Both the position numbers and the translations under genes were made by a program. The notes beneath the pieces were generated by a model. That model was not told where the DNA came from. It saw nothing but the letters and a program-made list of their open reading frames with translations, and ran no database searches. Source: NORP309 sp964352735 (GTDB lineage Bacteria > Pseudomonadota > Gammaproteobacteria > Xanthomonadales > Marinicellaceae). Taken from it: 64,000 bases of DNA. The stretch is from contig CAYGTC010000016.1 of assembly GCA_964352735.1 (NCBI GenBank), positions 12,639 through 76,638 of the forward strand. Reading direction: 5' to 3'. Positions 16,643 to 25,885 of the stretch are shown in pieces (positions within the stretch are counted from its first letter, which is position 1; every line of letters starts with the position of its first letter).

Positions 16643-18019
16643 TTAAGCTTTTCCCCCATAAGTACTCAATGTAAATTGAATGATTTTTTTTACATCTGCA
16701 TTTAACAAATGTTGATAGTTATTAAATAACTGTAATAGGCTTTCAATTTGAGTGTTTGATGGTTGAGTTAATTTCCGGTTGAAATTTTTGTGCCACAAAT
16801 GTGCCTCATCCTCAATGAGTTTTTGCGTAATTGTGTATTCTTCACTCAGTAAGTTTAAAATAAAAATCAAGCGTTCCCACTTGTTCATTCTATAGAAAAT
16901 ATTGGCATATAACTTCAATGAATTATGATGGTTGTCTGATGAAATCAGAGTTAACATTTCATCAGCAGATAAGGCCATATTAATTGTACTTGCCAGTCTC
17001 GATGCTTCTTTTACGACTTTTGGTGAATCATCAATTAAGTACTGTTTGAGAATAGTGCTTGCGTCTGATTTCATCAGTTTGGTTATGCTTGTCAAAGCAT
17101 ACCTGCGAATGGAAGGAAAAGCACTGGTGAGTTGTGTTTTAATGAGTTGTGCACTGTCTGTGTCATTCAATTCTCCCAACCCCCATATGGGGTAACAAAC
17201 CTTGGCCAACGATTCTGAGTTCAGATGATCAATATAAAGATTTTTACTTTTTATACGAGGTAAATTGTTGATTGCAATACGCCTGATTGATTTGTGTTTA
17301 TCAAACAAAAAATTTTTCAAAGCCTGTTCACTCAGGCCATTGTGGATAAATTGTCTTAATGCAAATCTTCGGACAGGCATGAAATCATCTTTAATGGCGG
17401 TTTCTAGGGCCTTTTTTTGTGATTTTTTATCAATGACATCAATCAAATAACATGATTTTAGACGCACTGAAACATTGCGACTACCTATTCCAAGAAAGAG
17501 TAATTCATGATTATTAATTAATTTATTGTCCAAGACCAATGAAAAACATAACTTTGATACTTTTGAGTTTTCGCTGTTAATCCCAGCGATTAAATGGTGA
17601 TTGTTTTCCTCTGAAATGAGGAATCTCTCAATGGCATGAATAAAATCATCATGATTTTCTCGACCACAATTTTTTAGATGATAAATATCTGGTAATACTT
17701 TGATGAAATCTTGTGTGTATTGAGTCGTGGTTAAATTGAGTATGGCTTTCTTGGCAGCTTTACGAACTTCTTGCACCCAGTCATTACATCTCGAGATAAG
17801 CGCTGAAATAATATCAGGATGTTCTGATTGCGCTAACCAGGTGATCGCTTTCTCTCTGGTATAACCATCCCAATGATTTAAGCGATCAATAATGTCCCTA
17901 ATGGAATGAACATCAGAATTGGGACTGATTTTTCGATTGCTAGTGTGGGTATTTTTTCGCGAACGAAATTTATTGATGAATTTGGTGATCAGTGAGTTTC
18001 TTTGTTGTTTTTTCTCCAT
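16643..18019 (-). CDS. HEAT-repeat protein
   Basis: The protein is 458 aa with a basic N-terminus (residues 1-30). It then has a series of paired helices of about 30 residues characteristic of HEAT/PBS-lyase-like repeats, for example around VRKAAKKAILNL, VRRFALRQF, IRRIAINNL and IRRYALTSITKL. Such solenoids serve as protein-binding scaffolds. No catalytic motif, signal peptide or membrane helix is seen. It converges with the peptide operon and diverges from a lipoprotein gene across an 80-base spacer rich in A and T that should hold both promoters. The partner is unknown. Confidence 0.75.
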   Translation of the reverse strand: MEKKQQRNSLITKFINKFRSRKNTHTSNRKISPNSDVHSIRDIIDRLNHWDGYTREKAITWLAQSEHPDIISALISRCNDWVQEVRKAAKKAILNLTTTQYTQDFIKVLPDIYHLKNCGRENHDDFIHAIERFLISEENNHHLIAGINSENSKVSKLCFSLVLDNKLINNHELLFLGIGSRNVSVRLKSCYLIDVIDKKSQKKALETAIKDDFMPVRRFALRQFIHNGLSEQALKNFLFDKHKSIRRIAINNLPRIKSKNLYIDHLNSESLAKVCYPIWGLGELNDTDSAQLIKTQLTSAFPSIRRYALTSITKLMKSDASTILKQYLIDDSPKVVKEASRLASTINMALSADEMLTLISSDNHHNSLKLYANIFYRMNKWERLIFILNLLSEEYTITQKLIEDEAHLWHKNFNRKLTQPSNTQIESLLQLFNNYQHLLNADVKKIIQFTLSTYGGKA

Positions 18020-18099
18020 GTTAATTAATATACTATAAGCGAATATTTTGTAAAGGGCTCTTCAGATAACTATCGTCAATATATCAAACAGATTATTTT

Positions 18100-18474
18100 A
18101 TGATTCTAACCAAAATACAACTTATTTCACTAGTACTGTTGATGCTAATTTCATGTACTCAAAGAAGATATATACCATTTGATGCCACAGAAGTTCAAAA
18201 GATAAATGATTTTCATTATGTTTTGAGCAAAAGTCTTATGAACAATGAAGATAAGCTTGATGGTTATATTGAAGATTATTTGACCGCATTGATTACAGTT
18301 GATGCGGTTAACATTTGTAAAGGTAAGGGACGTTTTGTTTTGATCAACAAAACATTGACAGATGGAATCAGGTGGGCAGCACATGGTGTATCTGAAAGAG
18401 AATTAAGAAGAAGTAACTTTGAATGGGGAGGGTATAAAAATATCACCATTGAAATCAAATGTGAAACCCGGTGA
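18100..18474 (+). CDS. Small lipoprotein, function unknown
   Basis: The protein is 124 aa. The N-terminus is a lipoprotein signal (MILTKIQLISLVLLMLISC) with the acylated Cys at residue 19. The mature part is about 105 residues with two further Cys (about residues 72 and 121) that could form a disulfide, and no family motif I recognise. Residue +2 after the Cys is Thr, so outer-membrane sorting by Lol is expected. It converges with the EEP-family gene, leaving only four bases between stops. Confidence 0.65.
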   Translation: MILTKIQLISLVLLMLISCTQRRYIPFDATEVQKINDFHYVLSKSLMNNEDKLDGYIEDYLTALITVDAVNICKGKGRFVLINKTLTDGIRWAAHGVSERELRRSNFEWGGYKNITIEIKCETR

Positions 18475-18478
18475 TTTT

Positions 18479-19459
18479 TTACTTCTTTTTAATATCCATC
18501 AAACCCAACGTAACAACCAATGGCAAATGATCGGAGCCAATATCATGACCAACGCTAATGTCCTTAACAGTAAAATGCGGTGAGACCAGACAATGATCAA
18601 TCGGGATCATAAACGGCAATAATTGTGTTGGCCATGTGGGCAGCAGGCCAAAGCCTTGTCTGGCATTGCGCAAATGGGTGTCTTTGGTTAAAGTTGAATA
18701 ATCGTTTGAGAACATGGTGATATTGAAATCGCCAATCACGATCAATGGGCCTTGATGATTGCGGCTAAAGTCAGCGATCTCATTGATGTGTTCATTTCGT
18801 GCATCGAAATAGGCTTCGCCAATCGGTGGCAAAGGGTGGGTGGTGATGACGGTTATGGTGTGTCCAGCCACAGAAAGATTGGCTTTGATACTGGGCAATT
18901 GCCAAGAGCCTGAGTCGAATTGTTGTATGGATGTAAAAGGGCGTTTACTGAACAGTGCGATACCAAAATTATCATTGCGTGGGATGCTTAATTGGTGAGG
19001 GTAAGTTTGTTTGAGTGTATTGATTTCAGTTAACCACCTTTGATTGACCTCCTGCATCACAAAGAGATCGGGGTTTTGTTGGTTGATCAGCTTGATGAAA
19101 TCATCAAATCGTTCATTACTCGAGAGTACATTGCTGTGTAAGATAGTTAATTCTGTTTGGATGTTTGCAGATGAACTTGTTGAGTCAGTAAAATACCAGG
19201 GAACAACAAACGTAGCATTGATCAGTGCGGCCAATAACAATGCTGAAGCACATTTAAAACTTTTCAATAGCATAAAAATGCCAGCACAAAAACTGGTAAT
19301 GATCAAATATTGGAGTTTGAAGTGTGCTAACAATTCCAGATATCTGTGGTATTGATCAAACAGGCTTGCAATACTGAATAGTAGGGTAAAAGCTGCTCCT
19401 ACTTGAATTAACCCTAAAATAGATGGCTTTTTTGTTAGGCGTTTATTGTTGATGGTCAC
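18479..19459 (-). CDS. Membrane-anchored endonuclease/exonuclease/phosphatase (EEP) family protein
   Basis: The protein is 326 aa. Three hydrophobic segments at the N-terminus (about residues 14-31, 47-65 and 69-90) precede an EEP fold from residue 105. Motifs: HSNVLSSN (Asn), MQEVN (Glu metal ligand), THPLPP, IGDFNIT (Asp and Asn), and the C-terminal GSDHLPL pair Asp-His. Members cut phosphodiester bonds in nucleic acids or phospholipids; the periplasmic-facing type with N-terminal helices is common in proteobacteria and often uncharacterised. The specific substrate is not visible. It is probably read together with the small secreted protein gene at 19509, 49 bases upstream. Confidence 0.82.
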   Translation of the reverse strand: MTINNKRLTKKPSILGLIQVGAAFTLLFSIASLFDQYHRYLELLAHFKLQYLIITSFCAGIFMLLKSFKCASALLLAALINATFVVPWYFTDSTSSSANIQTELTILHSNVLSSNERFDDFIKLINQQNPDLFVMQEVNQRWLTEINTLKQTYPHQLSIPRNDNFGIALFSKRPFTSIQQFDSGSWQLPSIKANLSVAGHTITVITTHPLPPIGEAYFDARNEHINEIADFSRNHQGPLIVIGDFNITMFSNDYSTLTKDTHLRNARQGFGLLPTWPTQLLPFMIPIDHCLVSPHFTVKDISVGHDIGSDHLPLVVTLGLMDIKKK

Positions 19460-19508
19460 TGTGTTAAATGAAGGGCCTCAATTCAATAGAGACCCTTTGA
19501 TCTATAGT

Positions 19509-19736
19509 TTAACGCCCTGTTCCATTGTCTGTGGCTTTTATGCATGGCATGCCTGTTCCATCACTGTTGCTTCGGACGATGAATTTTTCACCACCAGGTG
19601 CTGCACACAATAAGATAATATATTCTGTAGCGCCAGCCTTGTTTGATACAACCGATTGAGAAGGTTTGTTGCCTTCATCAGCAAAGCAACTGAATGAAGC
19701 GATTAAAAGTGTCAATAATGTGAGTTGCGTTTTCAT
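19509..19736 (-). CDS. Small secreted protein, 75 aa
   Basis: A typical Sec signal peptide (MKTQLTLLTLLIASFSCFA) is followed by a mature peptide of about 56 residues with two Cys (in LLCAAPGG and GMPCIKA) that may form a disulfide. AAGGA with a six-base spacer precedes the ATG. No family is recognised. It lies immediately upstream of the EEP gene on the same strand. Confidence 0.6.
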   Translation of the reverse strand: MKTQLTLLTLLIASFSCFADEGNKPSQSVVSNKAGATEYIILLCAAPGGEKFIVRSNSDGTGMPCIKATDNGTGR

Positions 19737-20028
19737 AATTTTTCCTTGGTTTTTAAAATAAGTATTGTTTGTGACAATAATTTAGGGTTTTAGGTCCGTT
19801 TATTTTCATTAACATGTCTAGCAAAGGTCATTTTATTTAAATCCATATGTTTTAACTGTGATTGGCAAGTCTTTAAATCATCGCAATATGTCAAATGAGT
19901 TTCTGTTGAAAAAAACTTTATAAATCACCCCTGTAATAATTCAGTGAATAATGATATTATAATATTGAGGGTAGGAATTCTTTATTAAATAAAATTGAAT
20001 CGTTTTAAAATACATTTGTGCTGAGAAG

Positions 20029-20050
20029 AGGTGAAAATATCTCACCTTTT
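20029..20050 (+). terminator. Stem-loop followed by short T-run
   Basis: AGGTGA (20029-20034) pairs with TCACCT (20042-20047) across a seven-base loop, followed by TTT. It lies 240 bases before the PKS start and might block read-through or act as a leader hairpin. The T-run is short, so the call is weak. Confidence 0.3.
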
Positions 20051-20229
20051 GTGAATACTTATTCGATAAAGGAATCACAGATAGTAACGTTATATGATGG
20101 GAGTCAATAATGGATATGCATTCACGGTAATAACTGGATTCAATAAACATTTTCAATACTGCAAAACTACACTTTAATTAAATCATGAGCCGCATCGTAT
20201 GTGATGTTTACTCATAACATAATAAAAAG

Positions 20230-20254
20230 ATTATGTCTTTTTAAAGAACATAAT
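20230..20254 (+). promoter_or_regulatory. Dyad ahead of the PKS cluster, possible operator
   Basis: ATTATGT (20230-20236) and ACATAAT (20248-20254) are perfect inverted repeats. CTTT/AAAG pairs inside and a single unpaired A breaks symmetry. It sits 36-60 bases before the first gene. It may be a regulator binding site or a leader hairpin. No regulator gene is nearby. Confidence 0.3.
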
Positions 20255-20289
20255 TACCCATTAATTATTAACAAAGCTTTAAGGCTCAG

Positions 20290-23200
20290 GTGTCACTCAT
20301 GCGTATGACCAATGGTCAACAAACGGTTTTTTTGTTTTCAGGACAAGGTTCACAGTACCGGCAAATGGGTAGAAAACTTTACGAAAACAACACGATATTC
20401 CGTCAATCAATGCAAGATCTAGATCAGGTTGCGCGCACAATACTTGATCATTCCATACTTTATGAACTGTACTCTCCAGATAAAGCAAAAGGAGAGCCAT
20501 TTGAACAAACAATAATAACGCATCCAGCCATATTCATGTTTGAAGTCTCTCTTGCTAAGGCATTGATAGCGGCTGGGGTTAAGCCTTCAGTGGTTATTGG
20601 TGTCAGTTTGGGTGAATTTGCGGCTGCGGTTATTGCTGGAACAATTTCAGCAAAAGAGATGTTGTCAATTGTTATTAACAGCGCTGTTATCATCAATGAA
20701 TCCTGTCAAAAAGGTGGGATGTTATTGGTTTTGGGTGCAAATGATGTTTTTGAACATCACTTAAGGTCGTTTGGCTTGTCTTTGGCCGGTACATATTCAG
20801 ACACAAATTTTGTGGTTTCGGGATCTGATCAGCAATTACAGTTGGCACAACAGGCCATGAAAACGTTGAATATCGTTACTGCACGCTTACCCGTAATACA
20901 TGCATTTCACAGTGATGAGATTTTCAAATGTGCAAGTGCGTTAAAAAAATCAAGTGTTTCAACTGAATTTACAGCAGCACAAATACCGTTTTATTCCTGT
21001 GAAACGGCCTCCAAAATAAAGCATTTGTCAGCAGAGCATTTTATTAATATTGCTTGCAATCGGATTCGTTTCCCTGATACAATTTATCAATACTTTGACG
21101 AAAATAACAATAAAAATTGTCACACAACATTCATTGATATCGCACCATCAAGCAGTCTTACTACCTTAACTCAGGCTTTGTTAGATGATGATATTAATGC
21201 TGACTTTAAAACGGTATTTTCTCCCTATACAGATCAATTAATTGACTATAAAGAAGCGTTATTGAAGGATAAGTTTATGTTGCCCACTAAAAAAACTGCC
21301 TGCATTTTCCCTGGTCAAGGTGCTCAGGTTAAAGGCATGGGAGCGCATTATTTTTCGAAGTATTCTGATTACATCGAAAAAGCCAATCATATCTTAGGCT
21401 GGTCGGTTGAATCAATATGTTTGAATGATCCGGATGGTTGCCTCAAGGAAACCCTGTATACTCAGCCATGTTTATTTGTTGTGAATGCCTTGGCTTATTT
21501 AGACTACATTGAAACACAATCCAAGCCGGATTTTGTAATGGGTCACAGTCTGGGCGAATACAATGCCTTGTTTGCTGCTGGAGTCATCACCTTTGAACAA
21601 GGCGTAAAGTTGGTCAAAAAGCGGGCTGAGCTGATGTCTCAAGCCCCAGAGGGTTCCATGGCAGCAGTGATTGGTCTGTCTGATCAAGAGATTCAAGCTT
21701 TACTACAAAACAACGGACTCACAGAGTGTTACATTGCCAACAAAAATTCACCTTCCCAGACCATTATATCTGGTCACTCAGGCCAAATATCTGAAGCCAA
21801 GGCACCGTTTTTAAAACAAGGTTGTAAGGCTTTTATACCTTTACAAGTCAGTGGTGCTTTTCATTCACACTTGATGCAAGAGGCGGCAGATGAATATGCG
21901 GAATGTTTAAATCAGATTGATTTTAAACAAGCCGAAATACCTGTGATTTCGAATGTCACAGCCAGACCGCATGATGACCAATTCGCCTCTTTGTTAGAAC
22001 AGCAAATCACACAGCCTGTTGATTGGTTGCATGGTGTTCAGTTCTTATTGGATCAAGGGGTTGATGATTTTATTGAGTTGTCCGATAAAAAAGTGCTGAC
22101 AAAAATGGTGAATGAAATCAGGCTGCATTGGTCCAAAAACCAAGAAAAAGACCCTGATCAATCACAACCACAAGAATCAAATCCAACACTTGATCAGCCG
22201 CACAACAACAATTACCCAGAGAAAAACAATTCAGAGCCAAATAACCCAGAAAAAAACAACCCAGAACCTAAAGTCACAGAACCCATAAATATTAACCACA
22301 AACGACGCCAATCCATAACAAGCACAATCGGTGATCCCGCTTTTTTAAGCGATCATCATGTGCAATTGCCTTATGTCTGTGGCGGAATGGTACACGGCAT
22401 TGCTTCAGCAGAAATGGTCATCAAATGTGCTCAATCTGGTATTTTAAGCTTTTTGGGCACGGGTGCGCTGCGTCCTGATCGGGTTGAACAATCGATTATA
22501 CAGATTAAAGAACAACTGACCAATGATGAAACATTCGGGGTGAATTTATTAAGTGGTTCAAGAGAAAGTGATAATGTTGCCCTGTTTTTAAAACACAAAA
22601 TTACCCGCATTGAAGCTGCTGCTTATATCATACCTTCCGAACCGCTGATTTTATATCGCTTGCGAGGCTTGGCAAGTCACAATGGCCAACTCATCATCAA
22701 ACACAAAGTATTGGCCAAATTGTCTCGTCCAGAAGTGGCTGAATATTTTTTCGCGCCTGCTGCTGAAGATGTGGTCAATAAGTTGTTGTCACAAGGCAAG
22801 ATAACTGCACAACAAGCCGAATTGTCCAAACAAGCCCCTCTGGCAGATGACATTTGTGTTGAAGCAGATTCTGGTGGGCATACCGATCAGGGCGTGACAG
22901 CGGTGTTGCTCCCGGCCATTTTGCAACAGCGTGATGAAGCCATGAAAAAATATGGATATCGGCAGACTATTCGTGTGGGATCTGGTGGCGGTATCGGAAC
23001 GCCGTTTTCTGCGGCATCGGCTTTTATTTTGGGTGCGGATTTTATTTTAACAGGCTCGATCAATCAGTGCACTGTTGAAGCGGGCACCAGTGATACCGTC
23101 AAATCCATGTTGCAGGACATGCGTGTTCAGGACACGGCTTATGCGCCAGCCGGTGATATGTTTGAGCTGGGTGCAAGGGTTCAGGTTTTGAAGCGTGGTG

Positions 23201-23634
23201 TTTTTTTTCCTGCCCGTGCCAATCGACTTTATGACTTGTATACACACCATGAATCGATTGACCAAATCGACAAAGCCACCATTGATTTGCTAGAAAAAGA
23301 ATACTTTAAAAAAAGCATCGCAGAGGTTTGGGATGATTGTCGCGAATACAGATCAGATGCAGATTGTCAGCGGGCAATGGCCAATCCAAAACTTTATATG
23401 GCTTATATTTTTAAGTGGTATTTTGCTTTGTCGAATAGACTTGCTTTAGCGGGAAATAAAGAAAGAAAAGTCGATTTTCAAATTCACACAGGCCCAGCAT
23501 TGGGCGCTTTTAACCAATGGGTCGAAGGCACTACCATGGAAAAATGGCAAGCACGGCACGTAGATGACATCGCTTATACACTAATGAAAGAAACCGAAAT
23601 ACTGCTGTGTAATGCAGCAAGAAAGTATCAATGA
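20290..23634 (+). CDS. Trans-acting AT-AT-enoyl reductase protein (PksE-like)
   Basis: The protein is 1114 aa. AT1 (about residues 10-320) has GVSLGEF (S106) and H207, but the malonyl-binding Arg region reads VINSAVIIN, lacking Arg; this fits a hydrolytic proofreading AT (PedC-like). AT2 (about 335-620) has GHSLGEY (S420), an Arg in VKKRAELM and GAFHSH (H525), so it is the malonyl loader. A low-complexity linker of repeated Asn/Pro/Glu/Lys follows (residues about 625-665). The C-terminal part (about 670-1110) is an FMN-dependent PfaD-type enoyl reductase (GGGIGTPFSAASAFILGADF), able to reduce alkenes in trans. GTG at 20290 or ATG at 20299 (better spaced AGGTG) may be the start. Confidence 0.88.
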   Translation: MSLMRMTNGQQTVFLFSGQGSQYRQMGRKLYENNTIFRQSMQDLDQVARTILDHSILYELYSPDKAKGEPFEQTIITHPAIFMFEVSLAKALIAAGVKPSVVIGVSLGEFAAAVIAGTISAKEMLSIVINSAVIINESCQKGGMLLVLGANDVFEHHLRSFGLSLAGTYSDTNFVVSGSDQQLQLAQQAMKTLNIVTARLPVIHAFHSDEIFKCASALKKSSVSTEFTAAQIPFYSCETASKIKHLSAEHFINIACNRIRFPDTIYQYFDENNNKNCHTTFIDIAPSSSLTTLTQALLDDDINADFKTVFSPYTDQLIDYKEALLKDKFMLPTKKTACIFPGQGAQVKGMGAHYFSKYSDYIEKANHILGWSVESICLNDPDGCLKETLYTQPCLFVVNALAYLDYIETQSKPDFVMGHSLGEYNALFAAGVITFEQGVKLVKKRAELMSQAPEGSMAAVIGLSDQEIQALLQNNGLTECYIANKNSPSQTIISGHSGQISEAKAPFLKQGCKAFIPLQVSGAFHSHLMQEAADEYAECLNQIDFKQAEIPVISNVTARPHDDQFASLLEQQITQPVDWLHGVQFLLDQGVDDFIELSDKKVLTKMVNEIRLHWSKNQEKDPDQSQPQESNPTLDQPHNNNYPEKNNSEPNNPEKNNPEPKVTEPININHKRRQSITSTIGDPAFLSDHHVQLPYVCGGMVHGIASAEMVIKCAQSGILSFLGTGALRPDRVEQSIIQIKEQLTNDETFGVNLLSGSRESDNVALFLKHKITRIEAAAYIIPSEPLILYRLRGLASHNGQLIIKHKVLAKLSRPEVAEYFFAPAAEDVVNKLLSQGKITAQQAELSKQAPLADDICVEADSGGHTDQGVTAVLLPAILQQRDEAMKKYGYRQTIRVGSGGGIGTPFSAASAFILGADFILTGSINQCTVEAGTSDTVKSMLQDMRVQDTAYAPAGDMFELGARVQVLKRGVFFPARANRLYDLYTHHESIDQIDKATIDLLEKEYFKKSIAEVWDDCREYRSDADCQRAMANPKLYMAYIFKWYFALSNRLALAGNKERKVDFQIHTGPALGAFNQWVEGTTMEKWQARHVDDIAYTLMKETEILLCNAARKYQ

Positions 23635-23653
23635 ATAAAAAAAGAGACAACTA

Positions 23654-23908
23654 ATGACAAATGAAAATACCCAGAAAATCCGTGACTTTTTATGCTCAAA
23701 CTTTATGTTTGAGTTTGATGATGACATTACCGCCTCCACCAATTTATTTAAAGTTGGGGTGATTGATTCGTTTGGTTATATACAGTTACTGGCTTTTATT
23801 CAAGATACTTTCTCGGTGAATTATAGTGATGAAGAAATGTTAACCAATATCTTGGAATCTTTAGATAAAATTGTTGAGTCAATTGATAAAAAAATGGAGC
23901 AAGAATAA
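23654..23908 (+). CDS. Discrete acyl carrier protein for starter amidation
   Basis: The protein is 84 aa, a single carrier-protein fold. The phosphopantetheine attachment site is S39 in GVIDSFGYIQL, and the rest forms the expected four helices with acidic character. It lies 19 bases after the AT-AT-ER gene and six before the amidotransferase gene. In glutarimide pathways a stand-alone ACP carries malonyl that the amidotransferase converts to malonamyl, and this spacing supports the same role. It also could carry another unit; no other free ACP is in the window. Confidence 0.82.
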   Translation: MTNENTQKIRDFLCSNFMFEFDDDITASTNLFKVGVIDSFGYIQLLAFIQDTFSVNYSDEEMLTNILESLDKIVESIDKKMEQE

Positions 23909-23914
23909 ATCATT

Positions 23915-25882
23915 ATGTGCGGAATCGCTGGTTTTATTTCAACATCTCAAGAGCAAAATAAAGAACAAAGCATCGCGCGCATACAAAACATGCTGGCTTA
24001 TATCGACCATCGGGGCCCAGATGAGGCCGGTTATGTCGTAGATGCTTCTATCTCGCTTGGCACCGTCAGGCTCAGTATTCTCGATACCCACAATGGCCAA
24101 CAGCCACTTTCTGCACACAATCAAAGGTACTGGATTGCCTACAACGGAGAATTGTACAATTATTTGGAATTGCGGCACCAACTGCAACAGCATGGGTTTA
24201 GTTTTGAAACCCAAAGTGATACTGAAGTACTGCTAAAAGCCTGGATTCATTGGGGCAGTGATGCCTTGAATAAATTCAATGGAGCCTTTGCTTTTGCAAT
24301 TTATGATCGGCAAGAGGGCTCTTTAATACTGGCACGCGACCGTTTTGGTAAGCGCCCGTTATTTTATACCCGCTGTGGCAATGATTTTTTGTTTGCATCA
24401 GAAATGAAAGCATTCAACGCCTGGTCTTCTTTCCAATTTGAGTTTGATCCACAGCAATTGGCATCCATATATGGGCATTGGACGCCTTTACCAGAGCAAA
24501 CCCCATTTAAAAACATTCACCAATTGCCCATGGGTTCATGGATGAAAGTTGATGCATCTGGCAGCAAAATTCATCACTATTATGCTTTAAATTTTGATGA
24601 GCATACTGAAAGCATGTCCAGAGCTCAAAGTGTCGATGCGGTCCGCTCAGCCTTGTATGACAGCATTAAATTAAGATTAAGAAGCGATGTTGAAGTGGGG
24701 GTTTATCTTTCTGGCGGCATTGATTCGGCCATAACAGCAACCATAGCTCATGAATTGTCAAACAAACAAGTGCGCACTTTCGGCGTGGCTTTTGATGATC
24801 CTGATCTTGATGAATCCAAATATCAACATCTGATGGCAGAGCATTTGGGCACGGATCATGTGTCTTTGAGCGTCAATAACCAAGACATTGTTGATCATTT
24901 TCCAAACGCTGTGTATCACGCCGAAATGCCGGTGTTCAGAAGTGCATTTGTGCCGATGTATTTGCTCTCAAAAAAAGTCAAAAGCTGTGGCATTAAAACC
25001 ATTTTAAGTGGCGAAGGGGCTGATGAAGTGTTTCTGGGTTACAGTTTGTTCAGAGAAACCCAGATGCGATCACAATGGCATGAATTAAGTCTGGAAAAAC
25101 GCAAACAACAGATCTCATTGTTGAATCCCGATTTTAAACATTATGACGAAAAAAACACCAGTTCATTATTGGGTTTGTACCAACAATATTCACAAGAACA
25201 ATTGCCCGGCTTGTTTTCGCATGAGTTGCGTTTGCAAAATGGACGCTTTGCCAAGCGACTGCTTAAAGATGTAAAAATCAATCCCTTTGAAAACATTACC
25301 ACAATGATCAATAACAGCGATCATTACAAAGCATTAAGTGCGGTAGAGAAAGCCCAATATTTGGAATTTAAAACCTTGTTGTCAGGTTATTTGTTATCAA
25401 CACAAGGAGAGCGCATGGGTCTGGCCCATGGCGTTGAAAATCGTTGTCCATTTCTCGATCCGCATGTGGTTGGTCTCAGTCACCGTGTTAATGCCAGCTT
25501 TGGGATGCAGTACACCAGTAAAGAAGTCTTGAAACGGGCCTTCAAAGATCAATTGCCGCAAGCCATCATCAATAGACACAAACACTCCTACCGAGCACCC
25601 GACAGCGCTGCTTTTGTGTCAAATAAGCCAGATTATTTTGATGCCTTGCTGGCAAAAGATGAATTGAAGAAAATTGAATGCATCAATCCGATATTTGCCT
25701 CAGCACTGGTGAATAAAATCCTGACCACACCTGTGGATAAAATCAGCACCAGAGAAAATCAAACCTTCATTTATTTGCTGTCATCGGTGTTGCTGTATCG
25801 ACAATTTGTGTTGGCAGAAGGCCGACAAAAAAACGTCAGTAACACAATTAAAAATAAAATAACCGTACAAGTGGTGTTATAA
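23915..25882 (+). CDS. Asparagine-synthase-like amidotransferase (AMT)
   Basis: The protein is 655 aa. The N-terminal Ntn glutaminase begins with the catalytic Cys (MCGIAGF, Cys2 after Met removal) and includes the usual DHRGPDE and NGELYNY blocks. The ATP-pyrophosphatase half has the PP-loop SGGIDS (residues 266-271) and LSGEGADEVFLGY. Glutamine supplies ammonia to an activated carboxylate. Asparagine biosynthesis is unlikely given the location between an ACP and a PKS gene. In glutarimide pathways the homologous AMT amidates malonyl-ACP. The first two PKS modules downstream match that pathway, so this is a well supported inference. Confidence 0.87.
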   Translation: MCGIAGFISTSQEQNKEQSIARIQNMLAYIDHRGPDEAGYVVDASISLGTVRLSILDTHNGQQPLSAHNQRYWIAYNGELYNYLELRHQLQQHGFSFETQSDTEVLLKAWIHWGSDALNKFNGAFAFAIYDRQEGSLILARDRFGKRPLFYTRCGNDFLFASEMKAFNAWSSFQFEFDPQQLASIYGHWTPLPEQTPFKNIHQLPMGSWMKVDASGSKIHHYYALNFDEHTESMSRAQSVDAVRSALYDSIKLRLRSDVEVGVYLSGGIDSAITATIAHELSNKQVRTFGVAFDDPDLDESKYQHLMAEHLGTDHVSLSVNNQDIVDHFPNAVYHAEMPVFRSAFVPMYLLSKKVKSCGIKTILSGEGADEVFLGYSLFRETQMRSQWHELSLEKRKQQISLLNPDFKHYDEKNTSSLLGLYQQYSQEQLPGLFSHELRLQNGRFAKRLLKDVKINPFENITTMINNSDHYKALSAVEKAQYLEFKTLLSGYLLSTQGERMGLAHGVENRCPFLDPHVVGLSHRVNASFGMQYTSKEVLKRAFKDQLPQAIINRHKHSYRAPDSAAFVSNKPDYFDALLAKDELKKIECINPIFASALVNKILTTPVDKISTRENQTFIYLLSSVLLYRQFVLAEGRQKNVSNTIKNKITVQVVL

Positions 25883-25885
25883 CTC

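Larger units (their letters stand above)
19737..20289. other. Intergenic region upstream of the PKS cluster
   Basis: These 550 bases are strongly AT-rich and carry no supported gene; an antisense ORF at 19941-20156 has no ribosome site and no recognisable content. Two dyads are visible and listed separately (20029-20050 and 20230-20254). The promoter for the long PKS transcript must lie here, but I cannot point to a convincing -35/-10 pair. No regulator gene adjoins the cluster. Confidence 0.55.

Noticed and set aside
19941..20156. 71-codon frame on the minus strand before the PKS cluster
   Set aside because: It has no ribosome site, unlikely composition (many Tyr, Ile, Ser) and covers a stem-loop; probably chance in AT-rich DNA.
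22180..22290. Repeat-rich stretch in the AT-AT-ER gene as a mobile or CRISPR-like repeat
   Set aside because: It encodes a low-complexity Asn/Glu/Pro/Lys interdomain linker in frame; repeats are short and irregular.
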